Source: Mangrovimicrobium sp033283385 (GTDB lineage: Bacteria > Pseudomonadota > Gammaproteobacteria > Pseudomonadales > Halieaceae). Taken from it: a stretch of DNA of 64,000 nt. The notes under the pieces are model-generated. The model saw only the letters and a program-made list of their open reading frames with translations, had not been told where the DNA came from and ran no database searches. Positions within the stretch are counted from its first letter, which is position 1. Each line of letters begins with the position of its first letter. The position numbers were made by a program, and so were the translations under genes. The stretch covers positions 1,612,001-1,676,000 of the forward strand of contig JAWMQQ010000001.1 of the NCBI GenBank assembly GCA_033283385.1, given 5' to 3'. Below, piece by piece: positions 16,463 to 25,743 of the stretch.

Positions 16463-18265
16463 CTAGTTGAGCACCAGTTGCTGGAGGACGTACAGGGGTA
16501 CGGCGCCGGCACGCAGTACTTTCTCGTGGAACTCGCGGATATCGAAGTTTTCACCCTGTGCCAGCCGCGCCTTGTCGCGCAGTTCCTGGATTTTCATCAT
16601 GCCGATCTTGTAGGCGGTGGCCTGGCCGGGCATCACGGCGTGGCGCTCGACCATCTTCACCGCGTCTGAGCGGGCGTTGGGCGTGTTGTCCACGTAGTAC
16701 TGGATGCTCCGCTCGCGGCTCCAGCCCATGGAGTGCATGCCGGTATCCACTACCAGGCGAACGGCGCGCCACAGCTCCATGGAGAGACGCCCGAAGTCGG
16801 AGTAGGGGTCCTGGTACAGGCCGATCTCCTTGGGCACTTCCTCCGCGTAGAGTCCCCAGCCCTCGCTGTAGGCGGTATAACCGCCAAAGCGCCGGAACTT
16901 CGGCAGGGCCTTCTGCTCCTGCTTGATGGCGATCTGCATGTGGTGGCCGGGCAGGCCCTCGTGGTAGGCCAGGGCCTCCAGCTGGTAGGTGGGCATGGCG
17001 GCCATGTCATACAGGTTGACGTAGTAGATGCCGGGGCGCGCGCCATCCGGCGAAGGCTGCTGGTAGAAGGCCTTGCCCGCGGATTTCTCGCGGAAGGGCT
17101 CCACCGCCTTCACGTCGAGCGGCGCCCGGGGCAGGGTCTCGAACAGCTCGGGCAGCCGCGCGTACATCGCGTCCAGCACCCCGCGCGCCCGTTCCAGGTA
17201 CTGCTCCCGGCCCTCGGCGGTGTCGGGGTAGTAGAACTGCGGCGCGGTGCGCATGAATTCCATGAAGTCTTTCAGGCTGCCCTCGAAGCCCACCTTGTCC
17301 TTGATCGCGGTCATCTCTGCGTGAATCCGCTTCACTTCCGACAGGCCGATCTCGTGGATCTGCTTTCCGCCCAGGTCGGTGGTGGTGATGCGTTGCAGGC
17401 GATTGGCGTAGTACGCGGCGCCGTCCGGCAGGTGGCCTACACCGGCGTCGTGGACGGCTTTTTCCTGCAGCTGCTCGACACAGGCGATCAGCGACCGGTA
17501 GGCCGGCTGCACGCTCTCCAGCAGCGCCATTTCCGCTTCCCGCGACAGGCGCGCACGCTCCGCCGGCGTGATATCCAGCGCGGCGACCTTCTTGTTGAAG
17601 TCGGCCATCAGCGGGCTGGGTTCGCCGCCGTCGAAGGGTTTACCGGAGATGAGGTTGCGCGAATCGTCGAGGACGTGCGGGAACACGAAATCCGGGGCGA
17701 TGATGCCCAGGTCCTCGCGAACCTCCAGCTTGGCGACCAGCTGCGCGATGACATTCGGAATACCGTTAAGGCGGGCGATGTAAGCCTCCGCGTCGGCGAC
17801 ACTGCCGATGCGGTGCTGGTTGATCAGGAAGGCCGGGATCTTCGACTGCTCGCCGAACATCTGGTTGACCGGGTAGGCGTAGTAGCGCCAGCGGTAATCC
17901 TCGATGGCGTTTTCCAGCCGGTCCACCAGCAGCTGGTAACTCAGCGCGGTATCCGCGTCGAGCAGGGAAGTGTCGATATCGCGCAGCAGTGCCAGGTCGG
18001 CCTTGTCGTGCTCGAGTTCCTCGGTGTCGTGGGCGTCGCTGATATCCGTCCACTTGTCGTAATCGGTCTTGATGCCGAGGTAGGTCTGGCGGACCGGGTC
18101 GCGGCTGACCTCGCGGTCGAAGATGTCGTCGAACAACTGGTTCGCCCTGGCGGATTCGCGCTGGACGGCTGTGGATTCGGACGGGTTGTCAGCCAAAACG
18201 GGTACTGCGGGCACGCCAAAGGCGACCAGGGCGGCGAAAACCGCGCTGCGAGAAATACGGGGCAT
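16463..18265 (-). CDS. DUF885-family putative metallopeptidase, secreted
   Basis: This 600-residue protein has a signal peptide (MPRISRSAVFAALVAFGVPAVPVLA, cleavage near residue 25) and a DUF885 body. The conserved HEGLPGHHMQ near residue 433 resembles a metal-binding HExxH-like motif, and YSEGWGLYAEEVPKEIG near 470 carries the downstream glutamate. The family is considered a group of zinc peptidases related to carboxypeptidase Taq/M32-like folds. The peptide substrate is unknown. It is presumably periplasmic or outer-surface. The gene is monocistronic, about 150 nt from the next minus-strand gene upstream. Confidence 0.85.
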   Translation of the reverse strand: MPRISRSAVFAALVAFGVPAVPVLADNPSESTAVQRESARANQLFDDIFDREVSRDPVRQTYLGIKTDYDKWTDISDAHDTEELEHDKADLALLRDIDTSLLDADTALSYQLLVDRLENAIEDYRWRYYAYPVNQMFGEQSKIPAFLINQHRIGSVADAEAYIARLNGIPNVIAQLVAKLEVREDLGIIAPDFVFPHVLDDSRNLISGKPFDGGEPSPLMADFNKKVAALDITPAERARLSREAEMALLESVQPAYRSLIACVEQLQEKAVHDAGVGHLPDGAAYYANRLQRITTTDLGGKQIHEIGLSEVKRIHAEMTAIKDKVGFEGSLKDFMEFMRTAPQFYYPDTAEGREQYLERARGVLDAMYARLPELFETLPRAPLDVKAVEPFREKSAGKAFYQQPSPDGARPGIYYVNLYDMAAMPTYQLEALAYHEGLPGHHMQIAIKQEQKALPKFRRFGGYTAYSEGWGLYAEEVPKEIGLYQDPYSDFGRLSMELWRAVRLVVDTGMHSMGWSRERSIQYYVDNTPNARSDAVKMVERHAVMPGQATAYKIGMMKIQELRDKARLAQGENFDIREFHEKVLRAGAVPLYVLQQLVLN

Positions 18266-18416
18266 GTTGTAACCATCGAGATTGGATGAAACAGGAACCC
18301 GCAGTACCGGGGTAGGGCGAGCGGGTCGCTGCTTCAGTGGATTAAGCCGGGATCACCGGCCAGCCGCGCGCAACTATACACGTTGGGGGCGGGATTGCCA
18401 AATTGGGGGGCGGTGT

Positions 18417-19874
18417 TTATTTCAGCAGGGAGCCCAGGATACCGCGCAGCAGCTGGCGCCCGGTCGCGGAGCCGAGGCTGCGCGCCATGCTCTTCAGGAA
18501 GGCCTCGCCGACGCCCTGGCGATTGCTGCTGCGCCGGGGCGGCGTGGTACCGGCTTTTTTCGCGCGCTTTTTGAGATCCGCCTCGTCCTGCGCCTCTTGT
18601 CGGGCGCGGGTGCGCTCGGTGAGCACCTCGTGGGCCGAGCGCGGGTCTACTGCCTCGCCGTAGCGGCGCAGGTTGGGGTCGCGCTCCAGCAAGGTCTTGC
18701 GTTCAGCGTCGCTGGCCTTGCCCATGCGGGAGTGGGGCGGGCGCACCAGCACCCGCTGCACCGGCGCGGGTATGCCCTTGTCGCCCAGGGTGGAGACCAG
18801 TGCCTCGCCCACGCCGAGTTCGCTGATCACGCTGACCGTATCCAGCGCGGGATTTTCGCGGAAGGACTGCGCGGCCACGCGCACCGCCTTCTGCTCCTTC
18901 GGCGTGTAGGCGCGCAGGGCGTGCTGTACCCGATTGCCCAGCTGCCCCAGTACGCTGTCGGGAATATCCGCCGGACTTTGGGAGATGAAATACACGCCGA
19001 CACCCTTGGAGCGGATCAGCCGGACCACCTGCTCGATCTTCTCCAGCAGCGGCTTCGGCGCGCCGTTGAACAACAGGTGGGCCTCGTCGAAGAAGAACAC
19101 CAGCACCGGCTGCTCCGGGTCGCCCAGCTCCGGCAGCGTCTCGAACAGTTCCGAGAGCAGCCAGAGCAGGAACGTCGAGTACAGGCGCGGCTGCAGGATC
19201 AGCTGGTCCGCGGCCAGCACGTTGATAATGCCGCGGCCGTCACGCGCCACCTGCATGAAATCCGCCAGTTCCAGCGCGGGTTCGCCGAAGAAACCTTCTC
19301 CGCCCTCGCGCTCCAGCATCAGCAGGCGGCGCAGGATGGCGTTGACCGAGGCTTTCGAGACCTGGTAGCCGGTGCCGAGTTCGCGGCTGTTGTCGCCGAG
19401 GTAGGTGAGGGTGGTGCGCAGGTCGGCGAGGTCCACCAGCAGGATGCCCTCCTGGTCGGCGAACTCGAACACCAGGGTCAGGACGCTCTCCTGGGTCTCG
19501 TTGAGATCGAGCAGGCGGGCGAGCAACTGCGGCCCCATCTCCGAGATTGTCGAGCGCACCGGCACGCCCTGCTTGCCAAACAGGTCCCAGAAGGCGACGG
19601 GGTAGGCGCGCTGGGCAAAACCCTCGATGCCAATTTTCTGTACCCGCTCATCGACCTTGGGGTGCGGTGCGCCAGCCTGGCTGAGGCCGGAGAGGTCGCC
19701 TTTCACATCGGCCAGGAACACCGGCACGCCGAGGTCGGAAAATCCTTCTGCCAGGCACTGCAGGGTGACGGTCTTGCCGGTGCCGGTAGCACCGGCGACG
19801 AGACCGTGGCGGTTGGCGTAGCGCGGGTCGAGGTAGATCTTGCCGGCGTCGCTGCCGCCAATGAGTATGCCCAT
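18417..19874 (-). CDS. HerA-like ATPase, DUF853/YjgR type
   Basis: This 485-residue protein is a HerA/FtsK-fold ATPase of the YjgR (DUF853) group. Walker A is GATGTGKT (about 28-35) and Walker B is LVFFFDEAHLLF (about 260). A sensor-like SQSPADIPDSVLGQLGNRVQHALRAYTP follows. The C-terminal 100 residues are basic and low in hydrophobicity, with KKRAKKAGTTPPRRSSN, suggesting a flexible tail. The role of YjgR is not established; HerA relatives translocate DNA, but no NurA partner is nearby. It is divergent from the YpfJ-type peptidase gene at 19983, with a 108-nt gap. Confidence 0.9.
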   Translation of the reverse strand: MGILIGGSDAGKIYLDPRYANRHGLVAGATGTGKTVTLQCLAEGFSDLGVPVFLADVKGDLSGLSQAGAPHPKVDERVQKIGIEGFAQRAYPVAFWDLFGKQGVPVRSTISEMGPQLLARLLDLNETQESVLTLVFEFADQEGILLVDLADLRTTLTYLGDNSRELGTGYQVSKASVNAILRRLLMLEREGGEGFFGEPALELADFMQVARDGRGIINVLAADQLILQPRLYSTFLLWLLSELFETLPELGDPEQPVLVFFFDEAHLLFNGAPKPLLEKIEQVVRLIRSKGVGVYFISQSPADIPDSVLGQLGNRVQHALRAYTPKEQKAVRVAAQSFRENPALDTVSVISELGVGEALVSTLGDKGIPAPVQRVLVRPPHSRMGKASDAERKTLLERDPNLRRYGEAVDPRSAHEVLTERTRARQEAQDEADLKKRAKKAGTTPPRRSSNRQGVGEAFLKSMARSLGSATGRQLLRGILGSLLK

Positions 19875-19982
19875 GAGTGTCCCACGCCCCGCCGGTAGTT
19901 TGCCCAGAGTAGCTGCATGCCGTAGCGCTTGCCAGTTTTTCAGCCGGTGCTAGATTAAGGGGGGCTTTTCGGGAGGACCGCC

Positions 19983-20882
19983 ATGCGCTGGGAAGATGGC
20001 AGACGCAGTGACAACGTCGACGACCGGCGCGGGCAAAAGGCTTCCTATGCCGCGGCCGGTGCGGCGCCTTTCCTGTTGCGGTTGCTGCCCGGCCTGTTGC
20101 GATCGAAAACCGGGCGCACGATTCTGGTCGTCGCGCTGGTGGTGCTGGTAGGCGGACGCATGCTCGGTGTCGATGTGCTGTCCCTGCTCGCGGGCGGTTC
20201 CGCGGGCGGCTCGCCCCACAGCGGGCAATTCAGCGCGGCGGAACAGCAGCGCGCCGAGTTCGTTTCGGTCATCCTCGCCGATACCGAGGATACCTGGCGG
20301 AAGCTGTTCCAGGCTCACGGCGACACCTATCGCGATCCCACCCTCGTACTCTTCAGCGGCCGGGTCAATTCCTCCTGCGGCCTGGCCAGCGCCGCGGTGG
20401 GCCCGTTCTACTGCCCCGGCGACCAGCAGGTCTACATCGACCTGTCGTTCTTCGACGACCTGGCGAAACGCCACGGCGCCCCCGGCGATTTCGCCCAGGC
20501 CTATGTGCTGGCCCACGAGGTCGGGCACCACGTGCAAACCCTGCTTGGCATCGGCCAGCAGGTGCAGAAACTGGGCGCCGGTCGCAGCCAGGAGGCGGTG
20601 AACGCGCTGTCGGTGCGCCAGGAGTTGCAGGCGGACTGCTTTGCCGGCATCTGGGGGCACGCCGCCAACACCGAGCGCCAGCTGCTCGATCCCGGCGACC
20701 TGGAGGAGGCCCTGCGCGCTGCCTCGGCGATCGGCGATGACCGCCTGCAGCGCGAGGCGGGGCAGCAGGTGGTGCCGGACAGTTTCACTCACGGCACCTC
20801 GGCGCAGCGGGTGAAGTGGTTCCGGGCAGGGTTCGATGGCGGGCGTATCGAGGACTGCGATACCTTCAGTCACCCGATCTAG
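19983..20882 (+). CDS. Neutral zinc metallopeptidase, YpfJ/KPN_02809 family
   Basis: This 299-residue protein has one transmembrane anchor (about 41-61, ILVVALVVLVGGRMLGVDV) and a periplasmic or extracytoplasmic zinc-peptidase domain. The zinc motif HEVGHH lies at about residue 178, and the distal glutamate-aspartate segment RQELQADCFAGIWGH follows at about 210. Two cysteines in SSCGLA and FYCPGD probably form the structural pair seen in this family. The start ATG 19983 follows GGGAGG. Its biological substrate is unknown to me. A weak AT-rich hairpin follows the stop. Confidence 0.92.
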   Translation: MRWEDGRRSDNVDDRRGQKASYAAAGAAPFLLRLLPGLLRSKTGRTILVVALVVLVGGRMLGVDVLSLLAGGSAGGSPHSGQFSAAEQQRAEFVSVILADTEDTWRKLFQAHGDTYRDPTLVLFSGRVNSSCGLASAAVGPFYCPGDQQVYIDLSFFDDLAKRHGAPGDFAQAYVLAHEVGHHVQTLLGIGQQVQKLGAGRSQEAVNALSVRQELQADCFAGIWGHAANTERQLLDPGDLEEALRAASAIGDDRLQREAGQQVVPDSFTHGTSAQRVKWFRAGFDGGRIEDCDTFSHPI

Positions 20883-20883
20883 A

Positions 20884-20905
20884 AATCACTTTATGTGATT
20901 ATTTT
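20884..20905. terminator. AT-rich hairpin between convergent genes
   Basis: AATCAC and GTGATT form a 6-bp stem with a 5-nt loop followed by ATTTTAT. It is placed between two convergent stops and could serve either direction, but it is weak by GC content. Confidence 0.4.
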
Positions 20906-20922
20906 ATAGGCAATAAAAACAA

Positions 20923-21333
20923 TCAGTTATCGGGCTTATCTGAGCTGATTTCAGCATCGTTTCCGGGCAGCTCGCCGGGAGCATCCGCACTGCCGAACCA
21001 CTTCTCCAGGCGCGCCGCGGCCTTGCCGCGCACCTCCTCGTCGATCTGTCCGGCCACCGTGGCCAGCGCGAGCGCCAGCACGCCGAGGTCATCGGCAAAG
21101 CCCACCACGGGAGTGATGTCGGCGATGGCGTCCAGCGGCGCGATGAAGTAGCCGAGGGCACCGATGATGGTGGCCTTGGCCCAGCGCGGGGTATCTTCGC
21201 GCTGCGCGGCGTAGTACAGCAGCAGGGCCTTTTCGACCACCTCGCGCCCGGCGGTTTTCGCGTAGCGGGTGAGCTTGTCGCGCAGGCCCTCCTCGCTGTA
21301 GGCGGCCTCGTAGGGGTTGGTATCGTCGGTCAT
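20923..21333 (-). CDS. YkvA-family (DUF1232) protein
   Basis: This 136-residue protein carries the DUF1232 domain at about residues 45-85 (RWAKATIIGALGYFIAPLDAIADITPVVGFADDLG), a short amphipathic-to-membrane segment typical of YkvA proteins. The start is ATG 21333, 4 nt after the stop of the WYL regulator gene upstream, so the two form an operon. The function of YkvA proteins is unknown. The C-terminus is acidic and probably disordered. Being cotranscribed with a BrxR/CapW-like regulator is notable because that regulator class often controls stress or defence genes. Confidence 0.88.
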   Translation of the reverse strand: MTDDTNPYEAAYSEEGLRDKLTRYAKTAGREVVEKALLLYYAAQREDTPRWAKATIIGALGYFIAPLDAIADITPVVGFADDLGVLALALATVAGQIDEEVRGKAAARLEKWFGSADAPGELPGNDAEISSDKPDN

Positions 21334-21337
21334 GGCA

Positions 21338-22210
21338 TCAGCCGAACAGCCAGGGCGCCAGTTCATCGCGGTTGGCCACCACGATCTGCTGGGCGATGGG
21401 GCCGGCGAGTTCCTCCAGCGGGTCAATATGCAGCAGCTTGAGCGCATAGGGTACCAGCCGCCCGCGGGTCTCGATACACAGCGCGCCGCCGCTCATGCCG
21501 AAATCCACCTCGATGACCTCGCGCTGTTCCGGGGAGAGGCCGGGATGGGGCTCGATACGAATGTTCACCCGGGTGTTCCAGCCGGCGTCGCCGCCTGCCC
21601 CGTGCGGGGATTCGTCCATGATCTCGGGCACCCCGCGAAAACGGCTGAGCACGAAATCCCGGTATTCCCGGTTCTTTTCGCACCAGGCGCGCACATGCCA
21701 GCGCAGGCCGGTGTAGACCAGGGTATGCGGCACGATGATACGGCCCTCGCGATCCGGGTGGTTCAGCGAGACATAGTCGCAGTCCAGCCGGCACTGCTGG
21801 CGCGCGGCCTGCAGGATGGGACGCAAAGTCTCGGGCTTCACGTCGCGCACCGGCTGTGTGAGCACCTCGATATTGCCGGTGTTGAGGGCGAGCGATTCGA
21901 ACATGCTCATCAACTCGGTATTGCGCGCCACCAGGTGCAGGTACTCGTCCGCCAGCCCCTGGGTGACCTGCGGCCGGAAATTGCCGGCGGGTTTGTAACC
22001 CTTGAGGTACTTGTCGTATTCGAGGTTGCCCGGGCCCACCTCGCGCTTGTAATTGTTGATGTCCTTGCTCGCCTGCTGGCGGCCGATTCCGAAGGTGTCG
22101 CAGAGGTGCCGGGTGGTCAGGCGTCCCTCCCAGAGAGCGATGGTCTCGATGTAGCGGTAGCGCAGGAGCAGGTCCCAGCGGAAGGGCCAGCGCTGGTTGT
22201 CCGCGCTCAT
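21338..22210 (-). CDS. WYL-domain transcriptional regulator (BrxR/CapW-like)
   Basis: This 290-residue protein has an N-terminal winged helix (about 10-75: LWEGRLTTRHLCDTFGIGRQ, QASKDINNY), a middle WYL domain (about 125-205, with LVYTGLRWHVRAWCEKN and YRDFVLSRF) and a C-terminal WCX-like extension. The order and the run KYLKGYKPAGNFRPQ after the winged helix recall BrxR and CapW, dimeric repressors that sense ligands or nucleic acid and control phage-defence operons. No defence effector is visible nearby; the downstream partner is a YkvA protein 4 nt away. Assignment to WYL is firm, and the BrxR/CapW comparison is from remembered sequence features. Confidence 0.85.
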   Translation of the reverse strand: MSADNQRWPFRWDLLLRYRYIETIALWEGRLTTRHLCDTFGIGRQQASKDINNYKREVGPGNLEYDKYLKGYKPAGNFRPQVTQGLADEYLHLVARNTELMSMFESLALNTGNIEVLTQPVRDVKPETLRPILQAARQQCRLDCDYVSLNHPDREGRIIVPHTLVYTGLRWHVRAWCEKNREYRDFVLSRFRGVPEIMDESPHGAGGDAGWNTRVNIRIEPHPGLSPEQREVIEVDFGMSGGALCIETRGRLVPYALKLLHIDPLEELAGPIAQQIVVANRDELAPWLFG

Positions 22211-22322
22211 CGCGCGCTCCGTATGCAGTTGTTCATGCGGTTTCGGTATCCTGTTGCTGCGCTGTCAGGGGCGCCTTGCCATAATACAGGCTTGCAGCGA
22301 AAACGGGACAGGAAGCGTTATC

Positions 22323-22889
22323 TTGGAATCCATCTGTGTGTACACCGGCGCCAGTCCGGGTGTGCGGCCGAGCTATGCCGAGGCCGCGCGCAAACTGGCA
22401 ACGGAACTGGCTGTACGTGGTATCACCATGGTGTACGGGGGCGGTCATGTGGGCCTGATGGGCGTGGCGGCGGACGCCGCACTGCAGGCGGGCGGCCGGG
22501 TGATCGGTGTAATCCCGCAGGACATTGCCGACCGTGAGAACCAGCACCTGGGACTAACCGAGCTGTACGTCGTCGACCACATGCACGAGCGCAAGATGAC
22601 CATGACACGCCTGTCCGCCGGCATGATCGCGCTGCCCGGTGGCCTCGGCACCATGGAGGAGTTGTTCGAGGTGTGGACCTGGAACCAGCTCGGCTTCCAT
22701 CGCAAGCCGGTGGGGCTGCTGAACATCGACGGCTATTACGACGGCCTGCTGGCCTTCCTCGACAACATGGTGGCCGAGGGCTTCGTGCGCGAGCAGCACC
22801 GCGACCTGCTGCTGGTGGAAACCGAGCCGGCGCCGCTGCTGGAGCGCATGCGGGATTTTTGTGCGATGGAAACCGTGGCCCGCGCCTAG
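22323..22889 (+). CDS. LOG-family (TIGR00730) nucleoside 5'-monophosphate phosphoribohydrolase-like protein
   Basis: LOG proteins remove ribose 5-phosphate from nucleotides such as AMP or cytokinin ribotides. The signature PGGLGTMEELFEVWTW is present at about residues 101-116, with GGGHVGLMG near 40. The protein has 188 residues if it starts at TTG 22323. That start is preferred because AGGAAG lies 7 nt upstream and it gives the family's usual opening (ESICVYTGASPG); longer in-frame starts extend into sequence with no family similarity. Its stop shares the four bases CTAG with the stop of the convergent VOC gene. The physiological substrate in bacteria is uncertain. Confidence 0.88.
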   Translation: MESICVYTGASPGVRPSYAEAARKLATELAVRGITMVYGGGHVGLMGVAADAALQAGGRVIGVIPQDIADRENQHLGLTELYVVDHMHERKMTMTRLSAGMIALPGGLGTMEELFEVWTWNQLGFHRKPVGLLNIDGYYDGLLAFLDNMVAEGFVREQHRDLLLVETEPAPLLERMRDFCAMETVARA

Positions 22890-23266
22890 TCCCAGCGGTT
22901 GGCCTTTTCCTCGAAGTGCGTGGATGACTTGCGCACCACGCAAAAGCGCTGGCCGGTAGGGGCTTCCATCACGCACCAGGAACCCACGTTGCCGACCCGC
23001 TGCGCACCCAGCGCCTCCAGCCGCTGCACCTCTGCCTCGATGTCGTCGGTCTCGATATCCAGGTGAACCCGGCTGGGGTGGCTGACCTTCTGCACCTCGA
23101 TGTGCATTTCGTCATTCGGGTCCTCCAGCCCCACGTATTTTTCGCCTTCCTCCGCGGGCAGGTTGTGGATTTTCATACCCAGTGCGCCGCTCCAGAATTG
23201 CGCGGCGGCGCCGAGGTCGTCCGTCTCGCAGTCGATGATGAAACCGACCAGCTTGCTCTTGTGCAT
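22886..23266 (-). CDS. VOC-family (glyoxalase/dioxygenase-like) protein
   Basis: The 126-residue protein holds two beta-alpha-beta-beta-beta units of the vicinal oxygen chelate fold: KLVGFIIDCETDDLGAAAQF at the N-terminus and HLDIETDDIEAEVQRLEALG in the middle, ending PTGQRFCVV. The metal ligands expected in each half (a His/Glu pair) are only partly apparent, so catalytic activity is unsure. The start ATG 23266 has GGGAG about 9 nt upstream; an in-frame start at 23293 has none. It overlaps the stop of the LOG gene tail-to-tail by 4 nt. The substrate is unknown. Confidence 0.82.
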   Translation of the reverse strand: MHKSKLVGFIIDCETDDLGAAAQFWSGALGMKIHNLPAEEGEKYVGLEDPNDEMHIEVQKVSHPSRVHLDIETDDIEAEVQRLEALGAQRVGNVGSWCVMEAPTGQRFCVVRKSSTHFEEKANRWD

Positions 23267-23405
23267 TTGATTATCTCCCTGTGGTTTCCACACCGATCTT
23301 CCAATGCTTCTGTAGCAGCGTCCAGCGGGAAATTCAGGCGATTACGCTAACTGTTTGCCGTGTTCGACCACCTGCGGGTAGTATCGATGTTTTACGGAGG
23401 TATCC

Positions 23406-24791
23406 ATGTCGCGTTTTTTTCTTCCCCTGGTAATAGCCCTTTCCTGTTCACTGCCAGCCGCGGCGGCGAATGAAATATCCCTCGCCGAACGCGCATCCGC
23501 GCTCATCCCGAAAGTCGAGAAAGACCCGCTGGCCTATGACCTGGTGGCGTCGCTGACTACCGAGATCGGCCCGCGGCTCGCCGGTACCGCGGCCGAGGCG
23601 CGCGCCCGGGACTGGGCGGTGGCCCGCCTGAAGGCGCTGGGCTTCAGCAATGTGCACATCGAACTGTTCGACCTACCGGTGTGGGAGCGGGGCATGGAGA
23701 TCGCGCAGATCACCGATCCCTACCCGCAACCGCTGGCGGTCACCACGCTGGGCGGCAGTGTCTCCACCGGCGCCGACGGGGTCGAGGGCGAGGTCATATC
23801 CGTTGCATCGGAAGCCGAGCTGGAGGCGATGGACGCCAGCGAGGTGAAGGGTCGTATCGTCTTCGTCGACGAGATGATGACCCGCACCCAGGATGGCTCC
23901 GGTTACGGCATGGCCGCGATCAAGCGGCGCAAGGCCGCCTATACCGCGCATGACAAAGGCGCACTGGCGGTTCTGATTCGCTCCGCGGGCACCGACAGTC
24001 ACCGCATGCCCCACGCCGGCCAGATGCGCATGGTGACGGAGTCCGGCGACAATCCCGGCGTGCCGGCAGCGGCACTTTCCGCTCCGGACGCGGATCAGCT
24101 GCAGCGAGTGCTGGCGAGCGCGCGCCACGCCCGCATGCGCCTGGTGCTGACGCCGAAGGTCCACCAGGGCAAGTCGGGCAATGTCATCGCGGACATTCCC
24201 GGCAGCCTGGCGCCGCAGGAGATTGTCCTTGTCGGCGCGCACCTGGATTCCTGGGACCTGGGCACCGGCGCCGTCGATGACGGCGCCGGCATCGCGATCG
24301 TCGTCGCCGCGGCCAAGCACCTGATGGACGCCATGCCCAACGGGCCGGCGCGCACCGTGCGCGTGGTGCTGTTCGGTTCGGAGGAGGTGGGCCTGGTCGG
24401 CGCCAGGGACTACGCCGAGCGCCATGCGGACGAACTCGACAAGCACATCCTCGCGACGGAATCGGATTTCGGCGCCGGGCGCATCTGGCGCTTCGATACC
24501 AATGTCGCGGAGTCCGCGCTGGAGTCGGCGAAAGCGCTGTCCGTGCCGATGCGCCCGCTGGGTGTCGCGCCTGGCAAAAACCAGGCCTACGGTGGCGGCG
24601 ACATCAAGTACATCCGCGAGGCGGGCGTGCCGGTGGTGGGACTGGTCCAGAATGGCTGGGACTACTTCGACCTGCACCACACCGCGGATGACACCCTGGA
24701 CAAGATCGATCCCGCCGACCTGGCGCAAAACGTCGCCGCGTATACGGTGTTGCTCTACCAGGTCGCCAACGGTTCCGATTCCTACCGCTAG
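23406..24791 (+). CDS. Secreted M28-family zinc aminopeptidase/carboxypeptidase
   Basis: This 461-residue protein has a signal peptide (MSRFFLPLVIALSCSLPAAAA) and an M28 peptidase domain with an inserted PA-like domain (about 110-255). The two-zinc site is visible in order: AHLDSWD (about 277), DDGAG (about 291), GSEEVG (about 325, catalytic Glu), TESD (about 351) and LHHTADDT (about 424). This matches the plasma glutamate carboxypeptidase/PepQ-like subgroup. It should act in the periplasm or outside the cell on small peptides. A strong ribosome site (CGGAGGT) precedes ATG 23406. Confidence 0.92.
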   Translation: MSRFFLPLVIALSCSLPAAAANEISLAERASALIPKVEKDPLAYDLVASLTTEIGPRLAGTAAEARARDWAVARLKALGFSNVHIELFDLPVWERGMEIAQITDPYPQPLAVTTLGGSVSTGADGVEGEVISVASEAELEAMDASEVKGRIVFVDEMMTRTQDGSGYGMAAIKRRKAAYTAHDKGALAVLIRSAGTDSHRMPHAGQMRMVTESGDNPGVPAAALSAPDADQLQRVLASARHARMRLVLTPKVHQGKSGNVIADIPGSLAPQEIVLVGAHLDSWDLGTGAVDDGAGIAIVVAAAKHLMDAMPNGPARTVRVVLFGSEEVGLVGARDYAERHADELDKHILATESDFGAGRIWRFDTNVAESALESAKALSVPMRPLGVAPGKNQAYGGGDIKYIREAGVPVVGLVQNGWDYFDLHHTADDTLDKIDPADLAQNVAAYTVLLYQVANGSDSYR

Positions 24792-24821
24792 CTCACCGCA
24801 TGGCTGAACCTGCGGCGCCGC

Positions 24822-25703
24822 TCAGAGGGTGAGCAGGCGCCGCAGGAAACCCTCGTTGCCGCGGTTGCGGGCGCGGGTCACCATCATCTGCGCAAGCTGT
24901 TCCTCGATTTGCTCGGCGACCTCGTCGCGGATTTTTTCCTGCTGGCGTTTTGTCGGGGTGCGGCCCTTGAAGCGCGACAGGTCGATGGGCTCGCCAAAGC
25001 CCAGGTACATGCGCTGGGGTTTCGGCAGCAGCGTGCCCAGTGCGCCCACCGGCAGCGGCGGCAGCAGGTCCGGACGGATATTGTCGGTGAGGATGCCAAG
25101 GCGTTTCAGCAGCAATCCCAGCGGGGAGCCGGGCAGGTCCTTGCCCTCCACGAGATGGCCGTAGAGTTCGTCCGGCCCGACGGTGCCGAAGGGCATGATG
25201 GTGTAGCCGTGTTTCGCCGCCAGGCGCACGAAGCCGTAACGTTCGCGCCACTGCAGCTGGTAGATCTGGCTGGCCGGCTTGACCGCCTCGTAGGCGCCGC
25301 CGGGGAAGACCAGCACATCGTGGCCGGTATCCATCAGCGCGCCGCAGACGTCCGGCTGGCCCAGCGCGCAGCCATAGCTCACCAGCCAGTCGCGCAGCTG
25401 CGGGCTGGCGAACAGGAAGCGGTCCGCGAGCCCGCGCACGAAGCGATTCACCTCGCGGAAGAAAATCGGCCCGAGAATATACCCGTCCAGGGCGAACAGC
25501 GAGTGGTTGCCCACGAACAGGCAGGGGGTATCGGGGATTTTATCCGCGCCGACGATGACGGGATCGAATAGCAGCTTGATAAAGCGGTACAGCAGCTCGA
25601 TCTGTGCGCCGTCCGGCGCCTCGACCTGCAGGATTTCCTCGATATGCGCCGCGAGCTGGGCTTTCTCATCGAAGGGTGTGACGTTCTTGTCGAAGATGGA
25701 CAT
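24822..25703 (-). CDS. Lysophospholipid/diacylglycerol acyltransferase-like protein
   Basis: This 293-residue membrane-associated acyltransferase has the block GNHSLFALDGYILG (about 75-88, an NHxxxxxD pattern) and FPGGAYEAVKP (about 145), which resembles the DAGAT/lysophosphatidate acyltransferase groups. The start ATG 25703 gives MSIFDKNVTPFDEKAQ; the longer in-frame sequence upstream runs through a REP element and is unlikely to be coding. It lies downstream of a HAD-acyltransferase fusion gene on the same strand, with two REP copies in the 140-nt gap. The two genes may serve one lipid pathway. The acyl acceptor is unknown. Confidence 0.82.
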   Translation of the reverse strand: MSIFDKNVTPFDEKAQLAAHIEEILQVEAPDGAQIELLYRFIKLLFDPVIVGADKIPDTPCLFVGNHSLFALDGYILGPIFFREVNRFVRGLADRFLFASPQLRDWLVSYGCALGQPDVCGALMDTGHDVLVFPGGAYEAVKPASQIYQLQWRERYGFVRLAAKHGYTIMPFGTVGPDELYGHLVEGKDLPGSPLGLLLKRLGILTDNIRPDLLPPLPVGALGTLLPKPQRMYLGFGEPIDLSRFKGRTPTKRQQEKIRDEVAEQIEEQLAQMMVTRARNRGNEGFLRRLLTL

Positions 25704-25743
25704 GCAACTGTTTCCGGGCCCGGATAGTAGTTCATTATAACCC

